64,000 nucleotides of DNA from Mesoflavibacter sp. (lineage in GTDB: Bacteria > Pseudomonadota > Alphaproteobacteria > UBA8366 > Aestuariispiraceae), in contig CP051228.1 of assembly GCA_017792345.1 (NCBI GenBank), forward strand, positions 3,936,148-4,000,147. The letters are read 5' to 3'. Of the stretch, positions 42,609 to 52,481 are shown piece by piece. The position numbers and the translations under genes were made by a program. Position 1 is the stretch's first letter. Each line of letters opens with the position of its first letter. Below the pieces are notes generated by a model that searched no databases, was not told the origin of the DNA, and saw only the letters and a program-made list of their open reading frames with translations.

Positions 42609-45026
42609 ATGTATGAGTTGAATCCAGGTGTGGAACTGCCGGTTTTGCCGCTGCGGGATATCGTCGTATTCCCCCATATGATCGTGCCGCTGTTTGTTGG
42701 ACGCGATAAATCGGTCCGGGCCCTGGAAGACGTCATGCAGGACGACAAGCAGATCCTGCTGGTGACGCAGAAGAACGCCGGCGAAGACGATCCCAAGCCG
42801 GAAGACATCTACGAAATCGGGACGGTCGCGACCGTGCTGCAGCTTCTGAAACTGCCTGACGGCACGGTGAAGGTGCTGGTCGAGGGCGTTCAGCGGGCGA
42901 AGATTTCGGCCTATACCGCGACGGAAGATTTCTTCCAGGTGCGCGCCGATATGATCGAGGATCCGGAAGAAGCCGAGGCCGATCTACAGGCTTTGAGCCG
43001 CGCGGTCGTCGGCCAGTTCGAACAGTATATCAAGCTGAACAAGAAGGTTCCGGCCGAAGTGATGATCTCGATCAATCAGATCGAGGAACCGTCGCGCCTG
43101 GCCGATACTGTCGCCCAGCATTTGACGCTGAAGATCTCCGACAAGCAGGACCTACTGGAAATCGATACGGTGTCCGGCCGGATGGAGAAGATTTTCGGCT
43201 TCATGGAAGGCGAGATCAGCGTTCTTCAGGTCGAAAAGCGCATCCGCAACCGTGTGAAGCGCCAGATGGAGAAGACCCAGCGCGAGTACTATCTGAATGA
43301 GCAGATGAAGGCCATTCAGAAGGAATTGGGCGAGGGCGAAGACGGCAAGGACGAACTGTCCGAGCTGGAAGAACAGATCGAAAAAACGCGCCTTTCCAAG
43401 GAAGCCAAGGAAAAGGCTTATGCCGAGCTGAAAAAGCTGCGGTCGATGAGCCCGATGTCGGCCGAAGCGACCGTCGTGCGCAACTATCTGGATTGGATGC
43501 TGTCGATTCCGTGGAAGAAGCGGTCGAAAGTCAAATCCGACCTGAAGGAAGCGCAGGACGTTCTCGACGTCGACCATTACGGTCTGGAAAAAGTCAAAGA
43601 GCGCATTCTGGAATATCTCGCGGTTCAGGCCCGCCAGAAGAAACTCAAAGGTCCGATCCTCTGCCTCGTCGGCCCGCCCGGCGTCGGGAAGACCTCCCTT
43701 GGCAAATCGATTGCGAAGTCGACCGGGCGCCAGTTCGTCCGGATGAGCCTGGGCGGTGTGCGGGACGAATCCGAAGTCCGCGGCCATCGCCGGACCTATA
43801 TCGGGTCCATGCCCGGCAAGATCATTCAGGGTATGAAGAAGGCGAAGAAGTCGAATCCGCTCTTCCTGCTGGACGAAATCGACAAGCTAGGCGCCGATTG
43901 GCGCGGCGATCCGTCTTCGGCGCTGCTGGAGGTGCTGGATCCGGAGCAGAATTCCACCTTCAACGACCATTATCTGGAGGTCGATTACGACCTGTCGGAT
44001 GTGATGTTCGTGACCACGGCGAACACGCTGCGTATGCCGCAGCCGCTGATGGACCGCATGGAGATCATTCGCATCCCCGGCTATACCGAGGATGAGAAGG
44101 TCGAAATCGCCAAGCGCCACCTGTTGCAGAAACAGCGCGAAGAGAACGGCCTGACCGAAGAGGAATGGTCGATTTCGGACAATGCCCTGCGCGATCTGAT
44201 TCGCTACTACACCCGCGAGGCCGGGGTCCGGAATCTGGAGCGCGAAATCGCCAACCTGGCCCGCAAGGCGATCAAAGAGATCATGATGGGCGAGCGCGAG
44301 TCCGTCGCGGTGAATACCCAGAATCTCGGGAAGTATGCCGGCGTCCGGAAGTATCGTTTCGGCGAGATCGAGGAACAGGACATGGTCGGTGTGGTCACCG
44401 GCTTAGCCTGGACCGAAGTTGGCGGCGAGTTGCTGTCGATCGAAGGCGTGCTGGTTCCGGGCAAGGGCCGTGTTACCAAGACCGGTAAACTCGGCGACGT
44501 CATGCAGGAATCGATTCAGGCCGCCGAAAACCTGATCAAGAGCCGGGCGGTTTCCTTCGGCATCAAACCGACCGTTTTCGACAAGAACGACATTCACGTT
44601 CATGTGCCGGAAGGGGCGACCCCGAAAGATGGACCGTCGGCCGGTGTCGCCATGGTGACGTCGATCGTTTCGATTCTGACCGGCATTCCGGTGCGCCGCG
44701 AAGTCGCGATGACCGGCGAAATTACGCTGCGCGGCCGGGTTCTGCCGATCGGCGGATTGAAGGAGAAACTTCTGGCGGCGTTGCGCGGCGGTATCAAGAC
44801 GGTGCTGATCCCGCACGACAACGAGAAGGATCTCGCGGATATCCCCGAGAATGTGAAGAAAGGTCTGGAAATCATTCCGGTCCGGACGGTCGACGAAGTC
44901 CTTGGGCATGCGCTGGTCGCGCCCCTGGTGCCGATCGAATGGGATCCGGAAGAGGACGCGAAAGCCGAAGTGCCTGTTACGGCAGGCGAATCGGCCGAAG
45001 ACCTGGACGGGGTTGTTACGCACTAA
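42609..45026 (+). CDS. lon: ATP-dependent protease Lon
   Basis: 805 residues from the Met at 42609, with GGAGAG 8 bases upstream. The N-terminal substrate domain ([20 protein letters not shown]) precedes the AAA+ module with Walker [18 protein letters not shown] and Walker [10 protein letters not shown]. The proteolytic domain carries the Ser of [11 protein letters not shown] and the Lys of [18 protein letters not shown], the Ser-Lys dyad. Lon degrades misfolded and regulatory proteins. It lies between clpX and hup, the common alphaproteobacterial order. Confidence 0.97.
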   Translation: MYELNPGVELPVLPLRDIVVFPHMIVPLFVGRDKSVRALEDVMQDDKQILLVTQKNAGEDDPKPEDIYEIGTVATVLQLLKLPDGTVKVLVEGVQRAKISAYTATEDFFQVRADMIEDPEEAEADLQALSRAVVGQFEQYIKLNKKVPAEVMISINQIEEPSRLADTVAQHLTLKISDKQDLLEIDTVSGRMEKIFGFMEGEISVLQVEKRIRNRVKRQMEKTQREYYLNEQMKAIQKELGEGEDGKDELSELEEQIEKTRLSKEAKEKAYAELKKLRSMSPMSAEATVVRNYLDWMLSIPWKKRSKVKSDLKEAQDVLDVDHYGLEKVKERILEYLAVQARQKKLKGPILCLVGPPGVGKTSLGKSIAKSTGRQFVRMSLGGVRDESEVRGHRRTYIGSMPGKIIQGMKKAKKSNPLFLLDEIDKLGADWRGDPSSALLEVLDPEQNSTFNDHYLEVDYDLSDVMFVTTANTLRMPQPLMDRMEIIRIPGYTEDEKVEIAKRHLLQKQREENGLTEEEWSISDNALRDLIRYYTREAGVRNLEREIANLARKAIKEIMMGERESVAVNTQNLGKYAGVRKYRFGEIEEQDMVGVVTGLAWTEVGGELLSIEGVLVPGKGRVTKTGKLGDVMQESIQAAENLIKSRAVSFGIKPTVFDKNDIHVHVPEGATPKDGPSAGVAMVTSIVSILTGIPVRREVAMTGEITLRGRVLPIGGLKEKLLAALRGGIKTVLIPHDNEKDLADIPENVKKGLEIIPVRTVDEVLGHALVAPLVPIEWDPEEDAKAEVPVTAGESAEDLDGVVTH

Positions 45027-45065
45027 CGCGCGAATTTCCGTTCTGTTCTATAAAATCTGGTGCAT

Positions 45066-45097
45066 TGACGCATCGGCGAAGCATCGCCGGTGCGTCA
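45066..45097 (+). terminator. Hairpin terminator after lon
   Basis: TGACGCATCGGCGA at 45066-45079 pairs with TCGCCGGTGCGTCA at 45084-45097 (one G-U), loop AGCA. Only TTGCTATC follows, so it may act with a Rho site rather than alone. Confidence 0.65.
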
Positions 45098-45185
45098 TTG
45101 CTATCGGGGATGGTCAAAACTATCCACATACCGTTGCAGAATGCTAAAAACCCCCAGAAAACCGGGGAAAATTAAGCGTTTCGCG

Positions 45186-45215
45186 TTGACGCCCATCCCG
45201 AAATCCCCGTAAACT
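45186..45215 (+). promoter_or_regulatory. hup promoter
   Basis: TTGACG at 45186-45191 and TAAACT at 45210-45215, with an 18-base spacer, about 60 bases before the HU start. Sigma70-like. Confidence 0.55.
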
Positions 45216-45280
45216 CCCCGGCGTTCGGATAGTTCTATCCGCCCAACTCAACATCATCCCGAAACATTAGGGGGGTTCCT

Positions 45281-45553
45281 GTGAATAAGAACGATCTCGT
45301 CGCCGCCGTCGCCGATTCCGCCGACCTGTCCAAAGCCGATGCCGCGAAAGCGGTCGATGGCGTCCTCGAAGCCATCACCGGTCAGCTGAAGTCGGGTGGC
45401 GAAGTCCGCATCGTCGGTTTCGGCACCTTCTCGGTGAGCAAGCGCGCGGCCTCCACGGGCCGGAATCCTCAGACCGGTGCGACCATCCAGATTCCGGCGT
45501 CCAACCAGCCGAAGTTCAAGGCCGGTAAGGCGCTGAAGGACGCGGTCAACTAA
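45281..45553 (+). CDS. hup: DNA-binding protein HU
   Basis: 90 residues from a GTG at 45281. MNKNDLVAAVADSADLSKAD and GEVRIVGFGTFSVSKRAAST, then GRNPQTGATIQIPAS and FKAGKALKDAVN, are standard HU, with the DNA-inserting Pro in IPAS. It compacts and bends DNA. It follows lon with its own promoter and terminator. Confidence 0.96.
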   Translation: MNKNDLVAAVADSADLSKADAAKAVDGVLEAITGQLKSGGEVRIVGFGTFSVSKRAASTGRNPQTGATIQIPASNQPKFKAGKALKDAVN

Positions 45554-45576
45554 GACCCTGCAAGTCCTTGGAATTT

Positions 45577-45607
45577 AACCGGCCGTCCGAAAGGGCGGCC
45601 GGTTTTT
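45577..45607 (+). terminator. Intrinsic terminator after hup
   Basis: AACCGGCCGTCC at 45577-45588 pairs with GGGCGGCCGGTT at 45593-45604 (one G-U, loop GAAA), followed by TTT. Confidence 0.9.
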
Positions 45608-45681
45608 CTTTGTGCGAACCGGGAGGATGCAAATCCGGATTTGAACGCCCGGACCGCACGGGGTATAGACCGCCTTGGAAT

Positions 45682-45757
45682 GGGCGGTTAGCTCAGCTGG
45701 GAGAGCATCTCGTTTACACCGAGAGGGTCGGCGGTTCGATCCCGTCACCGCCCACCA
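45682..45757 (+). tRNA. tRNA-Val(TAC)
   Basis: 76 bases with acceptor GGGCGGT/ACCGCCC, D-arm AGCTCAGCTGGGAGAGC, anticodon arm with TTTACAC (anticodon TAC), T-arm GGCGGTTCGATCCCGTC, discriminator A at 45754 and encoded CCA at 45755-45757. It lies about 75 bases past the hup terminator. Confidence 0.97.
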
Positions 45758-45806
45758 TTCCCCTCATGACATTTCTGCCATGGATGACGCCCGGGGTATC
45801 GGGACT

Positions 45807-46016
45807 CTAGTCGGTGTCGTACGTCAGCAAATCTCCGGGTTGGCATTCGAGTTCCCGGCAGATTGCGGCAAGTGTTTCGAATCGCACCCCTTTCACCTTG
45901 CCGGATTTCAGCAGGGACAGGTTCTGTTCGCTGATCCCTATTCGTGCGGCCAGCTCGCGGGATTTCATTTTTCTGTGCGCGAGAACGACGTCCAGCCGAA
46001 CGACAATACCAGACAT
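45807..46016 (-). CDS. XRE-family HTH transcriptional regulator
   Basis: 69 residues from the Met at 46016. LDVVLAHRKMKSRELAARIG, ISEQNLSLLKSGKVKGVRFE and LAAICRELECQPGDLLTY form the complete Cro/CI-type five-helix fold of the YozG branch. Its ATG overlaps the stop of the DUF2975 gene by one base (TGATG). It would bind DNA and probably controls its own pair. Confidence 0.9.
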   Translation of the reverse strand: MSGIVVRLDVVLAHRKMKSRELAARIGISEQNLSLLKSGKVKGVRFETLAAICRELECQPGDLLTYDTD

Positions 46017-46567
46017 CAGACAAACTCCCGGTTCTCTTGGGCGATTCGCACCGCTTCGAGCAAAACCCAACTCAGAACAAGAAACAGAGCGCCGAGGCCG
46101 AGGGCAAGGATATCGCTGGATCCGACGGAAATGGTCAAAGCACGGTTTCCGACCCCCAAATGGAATATCGAGAAAACAGATGCGACGGCACCGGCAATGG
46201 GCTGCAACAGGGAATGCAGCAGCAATGTCAGGGCGAATGCCCGTAGATTCGATATTGGGGCGTCGCTGAAAACGTCACCGCGCGCAAAGGATTGGAACAT
46301 GGCCGCCAGCCGCCAGAAGCCGAAACAGAGAATCGCCGCCGGTAGGGCAAAGGCCGCATAGGCGCCCAACTTCCCGGCCAGTGGCACGGCGTTCAGAACC
46401 GCGGGGTCCGACGGCAATTCCGGGGGCAAGGAATCGATCAACGCGACGGATAGTTCGGGAAACAGCCAAACAAGGGCCGGAAGAAAAAGGTTCGCCGGTA
46501 TCGCGACAAGACAAAGAGCGGCGAGCACGCGGCAGGTGTTCCGAAGAGGGCGGGGCATAGGCGTCAT
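46016..46567 (-). CDS. DUF2975 membrane protein
   Basis: 183 residues with four predicted membrane segments: VLAALCLVAIPANLFLPALV, LGAYAAFALPAAILCFGFWR, LRAFALTLLLHSLLQPIAGA and ILALGLGALFLVLSWVLLEA. FQSFARGDVFSD is the family's cytoplasmic loop. DUF2975 proteins are usually paired with a small YozG-type XRE regulator, as here. The unit points leftwards between tRNA-Val and tRNA-Asp. Function is unknown. Confidence 0.88.
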   Translation of the reverse strand: MTPMPRPLRNTCRVLAALCLVAIPANLFLPALVWLFPELSVALIDSLPPELPSDPAVLNAVPLAGKLGAYAAFALPAAILCFGFWRLAAMFQSFARGDVFSDAPISNLRAFALTLLLHSLLQPIAGAVASVFSIFHLGVGNRALTISVGSSDILALGLGALFLVLSWVLLEAVRIAQENREFV

Positions 46568-46877
46568 GATAACCTCACAATGAAAATTTAATGCAAAACA
46601 TTAAAAATTTAATCCTTTGTCAACATGCTTTTGAGGAGCCACCGATGGGATGCCTCTGGCCCGGCCATCCGCGTGAGTCGGCGATAATGAGAAATCCCGC
46701 CGGTCGGATCGATGAAACCTTGTACGGTTTCACAAGGCTTGAAAGGTCGTGGAGTGGTGAGGTTCACGGCCTCTTCCAAAAAACGTAACATCGGATGCGT
46801 TGGCTGCTTGACACTGTGGGCAGGGTGCAATATCACCCCGCTCACCGCAGACGGAAACGTCATCGCGGGCCCTGTGC
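46568..46877. other. DUF2975 to tRNA-Asp intergenic region
   Basis: 310 bases with the AT-rich repeat at its left end, a palindrome TGAAACC-TTGTAC-GGTTTCA at 46713-46732, and a good sigma70 promoter for the tRNA: TTGACA at 46808-46813, 17 bases, TATCAC at 46831-46836, about 35 bases before the mature 5' end. No gene is supported. Confidence 0.65.
46587..46605 (-). promoter_or_regulatory. AT-rich inverted repeat before DUF2975
   Basis: TTTAATG at 46587-46593 and CATTAAA at 46599-46605, with spacer CAAAA, lie 20-38 bases upstream of the DUF2975 start in a run of A and T. This is a plausible operator for the XRE regulator, or part of the promoter. Confidence 0.5.
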
Positions 46878-46954
46878 GGGGGTGTAGCTCAGTTGGTTAG
46901 AGTGCCGGCCTGTCACGCCGGAGGTCGCGGGTTCGAGCCCCGTCACTCCCGCCA
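46878..46954 (+). tRNA. tRNA-Asp(GTC)
   Basis: 77 bases with acceptor GGGGGTG/CACTCCC (one G-U), D-arm TAGCTCAGTTGGTTAGAG, anticodon arm CCGGCCTGTCACGCCGG (anticodon GTC), T-arm GCGGGTTCGAGCCCCGT, discriminator G at 46951 and encoded CCA at 46952-46954. Confidence 0.97.
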
Positions 46955-47272
46955 CTTCTTCCATAAGAAGTAGACACGATCGAATACGCAGGCAGCGAAT
47001 GCTGCACTGCGTCATTCGGTGTCGTATGCGCCCTTTATGTTGCAATATCCTGCCAGTATAATGATGACGGTTTGCATCCCGTGACGGCGTGTAAAGCGGT
47101 CGCGGGTGCCTTGACCGGGGGGGCCGTCCGTGCAACATGGCGCGGACAAGATGACGGGCGCCGGGAGCCATGTCCGTATCGGGCATAACGGCTTTCGCGT
47201 CAGGGAATTACCGGGTGTTTCGGACCCGCGGTACAGGCGGCCGGAATCCCGCGTTTCGATACGGGGACCGCG
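46955..47272 (+). other. nuo operon upstream region
   Basis: 318 bases without a gene. A weak hairpin CTTCTT-CCAT-AAGAAG directly follows the tRNA. TATAAT at 47057-47062 is a good -10 element but has only a weak -35 (TTTATG) 17 bases before it, so it could be a nuo promoter about 210 bases upstream of nuoA. Confidence in the exact promoter is low. Confidence 0.4.
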
Positions 47273-47638
47273 ATGGAAGAGCTTTTAAGCGAATACTTTC
47301 CGATCCTGGTGTTCCTCGGCATCGCGATCGGTATCGCGATCCTGATGATCGCCGCCAGCATGCTAATCGCACGGCAGGCGCCGGATTCCGAAAAGCTGTC
47401 CGCTTATGAATGCGGGTTCGAAGCCTTCGACGATGCGCGTTCGCGCTTCGATGTCCGGTTCTATCTGGTCACGCTTCTCTTCATCATCTTCGATCTGGAA
47501 GTCGCCTTCCTGTTCCCCTGGGCCGTCGCGCTGGGCGATATCGGCCTGTTCGGGTTCTGGTCGATGGTGATCTTCCTCGGGATCCTGACCATCGGGTTTA
47601 TCTACGAATGGCGCAAAGGGGCACTGGAATGGGAGTGA
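47273..47638 (+). CDS. nuoA: NADH-quinone oxidoreductase subunit A
   Basis: 121 residues, three membrane helices ([59 protein letters not shown]). [20 protein letters not shown] is the conserved loop with the Cys near the quinone cavity. It is the first gene of complex I here; GGGGA precedes the start. nuoB overlaps its end by 10 bases. Confidence 0.95.
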   Translation: MEELLSEYFPILVFLGIAIGIAILMIAASMLIARQAPDSEKLSAYECGFEAFDDARSRFDVRFYLVTLLFIIFDLEVAFLFPWAVALGDIGLFGFWSMVIFLGILTIGFIYEWRKGALEWE

Positions 47639-48174
47639 CCACCACACAGCAGGGCGCCGTCCTTCCGCCGGGCGAGATGCAGGACCGGGCGATCGGCGCC
47701 GTCACCGACGAGCTGCAGGACAAGGGCTTCGTCGTCGCCAATATGGACAAGCTGGTCAATTGGGCCCGCACGGGGTCGATGTGGCCGATGACCTTCGGCC
47801 TGGCCTGTTGCGCGGTGGAGATGATCCACGCCTATATGCCGCGCTATGACCTGGACCGGTTCGGCGTTGTCGTGCGTGCCAGCCCGCGTCAGTCGGATGT
47901 GATGATCGTCGCCGGCACGCTGACCAACAAGATGGCCCCGGCACTGCGCAAGGTCTATGACCAGATGGCGGAACCGCGCTGGGTGATCTCCATGGGGTCC
48001 TGCGCCAATGGCGGCGGCTACTATCACTACAGCTATTCCGTCGTGCGCGGCTGCGACCGCATCGTGCCGGTCGACATCTATGTGCCGGGTTGCCCGCCGA
48101 CTGCCGAAGCGTTGGTTTATGGCGTGCTGCAGCTTCAGAAGAAAATTCGCCGCACCGGAACGATCGCCCGCTGA
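47629..48174 (+). CDS. nuoB: NADH-quinone oxidoreductase subunit B
   Basis: 181 residues from 47629. Cluster N2 ligands are visible in [14 protein letters not shown] (tandem Cys), [12 protein letters not shown] and [15 protein letters not shown]. It carries the terminal 4Fe-4S centre next to the quinone. The start overlaps nuoA in a different frame. Confidence 0.95.
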   Translation: MGVTTTQQGAVLPPGEMQDRAIGAVTDELQDKGFVVANMDKLVNWARTGSMWPMTFGLACCAVEMIHAYMPRYDLDRFGVVVRASPRQSDVMIVAGTLTNKMAPALRKVYDQMAEPRWVISMGSCANGGGYYHYSYSVVRGCDRIVPVDIYVPGCPPTAEALVYGVLQLQKKIRRTGTIAR

Positions 48175-48205
48175 TCGCGGCGCAAGAGGGGGCTGAGACA
48201 GTCTG

Positions 48206-48838
48206 ATGAGCGCTAATCTGGAAGCCTTGAAGGATCTGGGCGCCTATATCGTCGCCAAGTTCGGCGACGAGATCGATGGCCATGAGCTGATCAACGGTCA
48301 GCTTGTCGTGACCGTCGGTCCGCAGAACCTGCTGAAGCTCTGCAAGTTCCTGCGCGACGATGCGCAGTGCCTGTTCCAGCAGGTGTCCGATATCTGTGGG
48401 GTCGACTATCCCGATCGCGAGAAGCGGTTCGAGGTCGTCTACAACCTGCTCAGCTTCAAGCACAACCTGCGCTGCCGGGTGAAGGTGAATGCCGATGAGG
48501 ACACTGCCGTCCCGTCGGTGGTCAAGATTTGGCCCGCTGCCAATTGGTTCGAGCGCGAGGTCTGGGACATGTACGGCGTGTTCTTCGCCGACCATCCGGA
48601 TCTGCGCCGCATCCTGACCGATTACGGTTTCGACGGCCATCCGCAGCGCCGCGACTTCCCGCTGACCGGCTATGTCGAAGTGCGCTATGACGACGAACAG
48701 CGCCGCGTGGTTTACGAGCCGGTCCGGCTGACGCAGGAATTCCGCAGCTTCGACTTCATGAGCCCCTGGGAAGGCATGACGCCGACCCTGCCGGGCGATG
48801 AGAAGGCCGAGGCCCAGAAGGAAGGGGACAAGGCATGA
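48206..48838 (+). CDS. nuoC: NADH-quinone oxidoreductase subunit C
   Basis: 210 residues. [20 protein letters not shown] and [20 protein letters not shown] are the family signatures, ending with [20 protein letters not shown]. The peripheral-arm subunit is separate from nuoD, not fused as in E. coli. Its stop overlaps nuoD by four bases (ATGA). Confidence 0.95.
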   Translation: MSANLEALKDLGAYIVAKFGDEIDGHELINGQLVVTVGPQNLLKLCKFLRDDAQCLFQQVSDICGVDYPDREKRFEVVYNLLSFKHNLRCRVKVNADEDTAVPSVVKIWPAANWFEREVWDMYGVFFADHPDLRRILTDYGFDGHPQRRDFPLTGYVEVRYDDEQRRVVYEPVRLTQEFRSFDFMSPWEGMTPTLPGDEKAEAQKEGDKA

Positions 48839-50055
48839 GTGTCGCGGAGACACACGGCAAGTCTTACAGCGGAACCAGCCAGGATCCGACGATCAAGACG
48901 TTGACCATGAATTTCGGGCCGCAGCACCCGGCGGCGCACGGCGTGCTGCGCATGGTCATGGAAATGGACGGGGAGGTCGTCGAGCGCCTGGACCCGCATA
49001 TCGGTCTGTTGCATCGCGGCACCGAAAAGCTGATCGAGTACAAGACCTACCTTCAGGCGATCCCGTATTTCGACCGTTTGGACTATGTCGCGCCGATGGC
49101 GCAGGAACACGCCTTCGTCCTGGCGACGGAGAAGCTGCTGGGCATTCAGCCGCCGATTCGCGGCCAGTATATGCGCGTCTTGTTTGACGAGATCAGCCGC
49201 ATCCTGAACCACCTGCTGAACGTGCCGGCCTATGCCATGGATGTTGGGGCGATGACCCCGATGCTCTGGGCCTTCGAAGAGCGCGAGAAGCTGATGGAGT
49301 TCTACGAGGGGGTCTGCGGCGCGCGTCTGCACGCGGCCTTCTACCGCGTCGGCGGCGTCCACCAGGACATGCCGGCCGATATGGCGGCGAAGATTGAGGA
49401 ATGGGCCGACGGCTTCCCGAAATTCATCGACGACATGGAAAGCCTGCTGACCGAGAACCGGATCTTCAAGCAGCGTTCCGTCGATATCGGCATCATCTCG
49501 CCGGAAGACGCGATGGCCTGGGGCATGAGCGGCCCGGTGATTCGCGGTTCCGGCATTCCGTGGGATCTGCGCAAGTCGCAGCCCTATGATGTCTACGACA
49601 AAATGGATTTCGACATTCCGGTCGGTAAGAACGGCGACTGCTACAGCCGTTACCTGGTCCGGGTCGAGGAAATGCGCCAGTCGCTGAAGATCGTGAAGCA
49701 GTGCCTGGCGGAAATGCCGGCCGGCCCGGTCCTGTCGACAGATAGCAAGGTCGCGCCGCCGCGCCGGGGCGACATGAAGAAGTCGATGGAGGCGTTGATC
49801 CATCACTTCAAACTTTACACCGAAGGGTTCCACGTTCCGGAAGGCGAGACCTATACGGCCGTCGAGGCGCCGAAGGGCGAGTTCGGCGTCTATCTGGTGT
49901 CCGACGGTTCCAACAAGCCCTATCGCTGTAAGATCCGTGCGCCGGGATTCGCGCATCTGCAGGCGATGGATTACGTCTGCAAGGGACATATGCTGGCCGA
50001 CTCGGTCGCCATTCTGGGCGGGTTCGATGTCGTGTTCGGCGAGATCGACCGCTAA
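48835..50055 (+). CDS. nuoD: NADH-quinone oxidoreductase subunit D
   Basis: 406 residues. [40 protein letters not shown] and the C-terminal [16 protein letters not shown] are typical of the hydrogenase-like subunit that lines the quinone pocket. The final Asp-Arg-type end is intact. Confidence 0.96.
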   Translation: MSVAETHGKSYSGTSQDPTIKTLTMNFGPQHPAAHGVLRMVMEMDGEVVERLDPHIGLLHRGTEKLIEYKTYLQAIPYFDRLDYVAPMAQEHAFVLATEKLLGIQPPIRGQYMRVLFDEISRILNHLLNVPAYAMDVGAMTPMLWAFEEREKLMEFYEGVCGARLHAAFYRVGGVHQDMPADMAAKIEEWADGFPKFIDDMESLLTENRIFKQRSVDIGIISPEDAMAWGMSGPVIRGSGIPWDLRKSQPYDVYDKMDFDIPVGKNGDCYSRYLVRVEEMRQSLKIVKQCLAEMPAGPVLSTDSKVAPPRRGDMKKSMEALIHHFKLYTEGFHVPEGETYTAVEAPKGEFGVYLVSDGSNKPYRCKIRAPGFAHLQAMDYVCKGHMLADSVAILGGFDVVFGEIDR

Positions 50056-50088
50056 GGCGGCGGTTCGAGCAAAGGAAGCGGTTACGAG

Positions 50089-50694
50089 ATGACGGCTGAG
50101 AACTTCGAATTTACCGGCAAGCATCGCGCCGAAGCGGAGCGCGCCATTGCGAAATACCCGCAAGGCCGCCAACAGTCCGCCGTTCTGGCACTGCTGTTCG
50201 AGGCGCAGGAGCAGAACCACGCCAACGGTCATTACGTGACCGAGGCGGCGATGCGGAAGATCTCCGACATGCTGGATATGCCCTATATCCGCGTCATGGA
50301 GGTCGCCAGCTTCTTCACCCAGATCAATCTGGAGCCGGTCGGCGAATTCCATATCCAGCTCTGCGGCACCACGCCGTGCATGCTGCGCGGGGCGGAGGAC
50401 ATCCGGGCCGCCATCGAATCGAAGCTGGGCATTCACGCCGGCCAGACGACGCAGGACCGCAAGTTCACGCTGACCGAGGTGGAATGCCTGGGCGCGTGCT
50501 GCAATGCGCCGATGGTCCAGATCAACGACGATTATTTCGAAGACCTGACACCCGCCATCATGACGGACCTGATCGACCGGCTCGCCAAGGGCGATGCCGT
50601 GACGCCGGGGCCGCAGAACGGCCGGATGTGTTCGGAGCCGGAAGGCGGACCGCAGACGCTGCAGTCCGGCCCGGCGCCGCAGGTCAAGAACTGA
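50089..50694 (+). CDS. nuoE: NADH-quinone oxidoreductase subunit E
   Basis: 201 residues. Thioredoxin-like 2Fe-2S domain with Cys ligands in QLCGTTPCMLRGAEDI and TEVECLGACCNAPMVQIN. A C-terminal extension (about 165-201) is rich in Gly and Pro, as in other alphaproteobacterial NuoE. It passes electrons near the FMN. Confidence 0.95.
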   Translation: MTAENFEFTGKHRAEAERAIAKYPQGRQQSAVLALLFEAQEQNHANGHYVTEAAMRKISDMLDMPYIRVMEVASFFTQINLEPVGEFHIQLCGTTPCMLRGAEDIRAAIESKLGIHAGQTTQDRKFTLTEVECLGACCNAPMVQINDDYFEDLTPAIMTDLIDRLAKGDAVTPGPQNGRMCSEPEGGPQTLQSGPAPQVKN

Positions 50695-50712
50695 CGGAAG
50701 GGGGCTGAAACC

Positions 50713-52026
50713 ATGCCGGATTGGTCTCCGCTTAAGGACGAAGATCGCATCTTCCAGAATCTCTACGGCTATCACCCGTGGAACCTGGAAGCGGCGAAGA
50801 AACGTGGCGCCTGGAAGGACACGAAGTCCCTGGTCGAACTGGGCCGCGAGAAGATCTGCGAGATCGTCAAGGCCTCCGGTCTGCGCGGCCGCGGCGGCGC
50901 GGGTTTCCCGACGGGCCTGAAATGGTCCTTCATGCCGCCCGCCAATCCGGAGAAGCCGTCCTATCTGGTGGTGAACGCGGATGAATCCGAGCCCGGGACC
51001 TGCAAGGACCGGGAAATCATGCGGAACGACCCGCACACCTTCATCGAAGGCTGTCTGCTGGCGTCGGTCGGCATGGGCTCGCATGCCTGCTACATCTACA
51101 TCCGCGGCGAATACCGCCTTGAGTACCGGGTGATGGAGCAGGCGATCGCGGAGGCCTATGAGGCCGGTCTGGTCGGCAAGAATGCCTGCGGGTCGGGCTA
51201 TGATTTCGACATCTACATGCACCATGGCGCCGGGGCCTATATCTGCGGCGAGGAAACCGCGCTGCTGGAGAGCCTGGAAGGCAAGAAGGGCCAGCCGCGC
51301 TTGAAGCCGCCTTTCCCGGCCATGGCGGGCCTCTATGGCTGCCCGACGACCGTGAACAATGTCGAGAGCATTGCGGTCACCGGTGAGATCCTGCGCCGGG
51401 GTGCCGAATGGTTCCTGGGCTTCGGTCGCGAGAACAATGCCGGTACCAAGCTGTTCTGCGTGTCCGGGCACGTGGAGAAGCCCTGTAACGTTGAAGAAGC
51501 CATGTCGATCCCGCTGAAGGAATTGCTGGAGCGGCATTGCGGCGGCGTGCGCGGCGGCTGGGACAATCTGAAGGCCGTCATTCCGGGCGGATCGTCGGTT
51601 CCGCTGCTGCCGAAGGACATCTGCGACGACGTCCTGATGGATTTCGACGCGTTGAAGGAAGTGAAGTCCGGGCTGGGCACCGCGGCGGTGATCGTGATGG
51701 ATCAGTCGACCGACGTCATCAAGGCGATTGCCCGGCTGAGCTACTTCTACAAGCATGAAAGCTGCGGCCAGTGCACGCCGTGCCGCGAAGGCACCGGCTG
51801 GATGTGGCGCGTTATGGAACGTCTGGTGCGCGGCGAGGCCGAGATAGAAGAGATCGACACCCTGCTGGAAGTTACCAAACAGGTCGAAGGGCATACGATC
51901 TGTGCCCTGGGCGACGCGGCGGCCTGGCCGATCCAGGGCCTGGTCCGTCACTTCCGCGACGAGATCGAAGACCGCATCAAGAACCGTACGCGCGTGGCAA
52001 TGCCGGGCGCGGCGGCGGCTGAATGA
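50713..52026 (+). CDS. nuoF: NADH-quinone oxidoreductase subunit F
   Basis: 437 residues. FMN/NADH site [19 protein letters not shown] and [15 protein letters not shown]-like [15 protein letters not shown]; 4Fe-4S ligands in [15 protein letters not shown] and [15 protein letters not shown]. It oxidises NADH. Two small membrane-protein genes follow before nuoG. Confidence 0.96.
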   Translation: MPDWSPLKDEDRIFQNLYGYHPWNLEAAKKRGAWKDTKSLVELGREKICEIVKASGLRGRGGAGFPTGLKWSFMPPANPEKPSYLVVNADESEPGTCKDREIMRNDPHTFIEGCLLASVGMGSHACYIYIRGEYRLEYRVMEQAIAEAYEAGLVGKNACGSGYDFDIYMHHGAGAYICGEETALLESLEGKKGQPRLKPPFPAMAGLYGCPTTVNNVESIAVTGEILRRGAEWFLGFGRENNAGTKLFCVSGHVEKPCNVEEAMSIPLKELLERHCGGVRGGWDNLKAVIPGGSSVPLLPKDICDDVLMDFDALKEVKSGLGTAAVIVMDQSTDVIKAIARLSYFYKHESCGQCTPCREGTGWMWRVMERLVRGEAEIEEIDTLLEVTKQVEGHTICALGDAAAWPIQGLVRHFRDEIEDRIKNRTRVAMPGAAAAE

Positions 52027-52036
52027 GGTAGAATCG

Positions 52037-52249
52037 ATGGAAATGACGCCAACAGTGATCGAGATGTTTATACCACTAGTTCTGGTGGGAATGTGGGCGT
52101 CTATCATCCCCGGATGGGTGATTTCATCGAAGGTCGGTAAGAGCGGTGCTTGGTCCCTGATAATTCTTTTTCCAATTCTTGGAATGATGATCTTCTTGGC
52201 TATGTTGGCGTTTGGGAAGTGGCCAGTGATCGAGGGGGAGGCTGCCTGA
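52037..52249 (+). CDS. Small membrane protein between nuoF and nuoG, copy 1
   Basis: 70 residues from the ATG at 52037, 10 bases past the nuoF stop. Two membrane segments: MFIPLVLVGMWASIIPGWVI and WSLIILFPILGMMIFLAMLA, joined by SSKVGKSGAW, ending AFGKWPVIEG. The DNA is visibly AT-richer than nuoF and nuoG and uses codons with A or T in third position. It shares the pattern Arg/Lys-x-Gly-x2-Gly-x-Trp and AF-x2-WPV with the next gene, so the two look like tandem paralogues. No known complex I subunit matches. It may be an accessory or assembly factor, or a passenger. Confidence 0.72.
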   Translation: MEMTPTVIEMFIPLVLVGMWASIIPGWVISSKVGKSGAWSLIILFPILGMMIFLAMLAFGKWPVIEGEAA

Positions 52250-52455
52250 TGCTTACCCCAATAGATTTGTTCTATCTTGCCTTGTTTATGGGATATCTGG
52301 CGATGGTTTGGCGAATCGTCCGGCGCGCAGGATACCCCGGTTGGTGGGTGCTTACACAGATGGTCCCAGGACTGAATCTTGCGATGATCTATATTTTCGC
52401 ATTTTCCGATTGGCCGGTTCTGCGCGAGCAGACTGATACGCCGACGCCTGCTTGA
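52249..52455 (+). CDS. Small membrane protein between nuoF and nuoG, copy 2
   Basis: 68 residues. Its ATG overlaps the previous stop by one base (TGATG), so translation is coupled. Two membrane segments: LFYLALFMGYLAMVWRIV and WVLTQMVPGLNLAMIYIF, with RRAGYPGWW between them and FAFSDWPVLRE at the end. The GYPGWW loop followed by a Pro-x-Leu-Asn helix is seen in many small bacterial membrane proteins of unknown function. Paralogue of the preceding gene, similarly AT-rich. nuoG starts 26 bases later. Confidence 0.74.
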   Translation: MLTPIDLFYLALFMGYLAMVWRIVRRAGYPGWWVLTQMVPGLNLAMIYIFAFSDWPVLREQTDTPTPA

Positions 52456-52481
52456 GAACCGGACGCTAGAGGAACGCACAG

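Noticed and set aside
46609-46863. 84-residue minus-strand frame upstream of tRNA-Asp
   Set aside because: Crosses the tRNA promoter and a palindrome, no plausible ribosome site or family.
32417-46954. Integration sites at the four tRNA genes
   Set aside because: No integrase gene and no repeated tRNA 3' ends were seen next to tRNA-His, -Leu, -Val or -Asp.
46860-47186. 108-residue minus-strand frame containing GLEPATSGVTGRHSNQLSYT
   Set aside because: Antisense of tRNA-Asp; another classic false frame.
48712-52479. 1255-residue minus-strand frame over nuoC-nuoF
   Set aside because: Long antisense frames are expected in GC-rich coding DNA; the + strand carries complete nuo genes with all Fe-S motifs.
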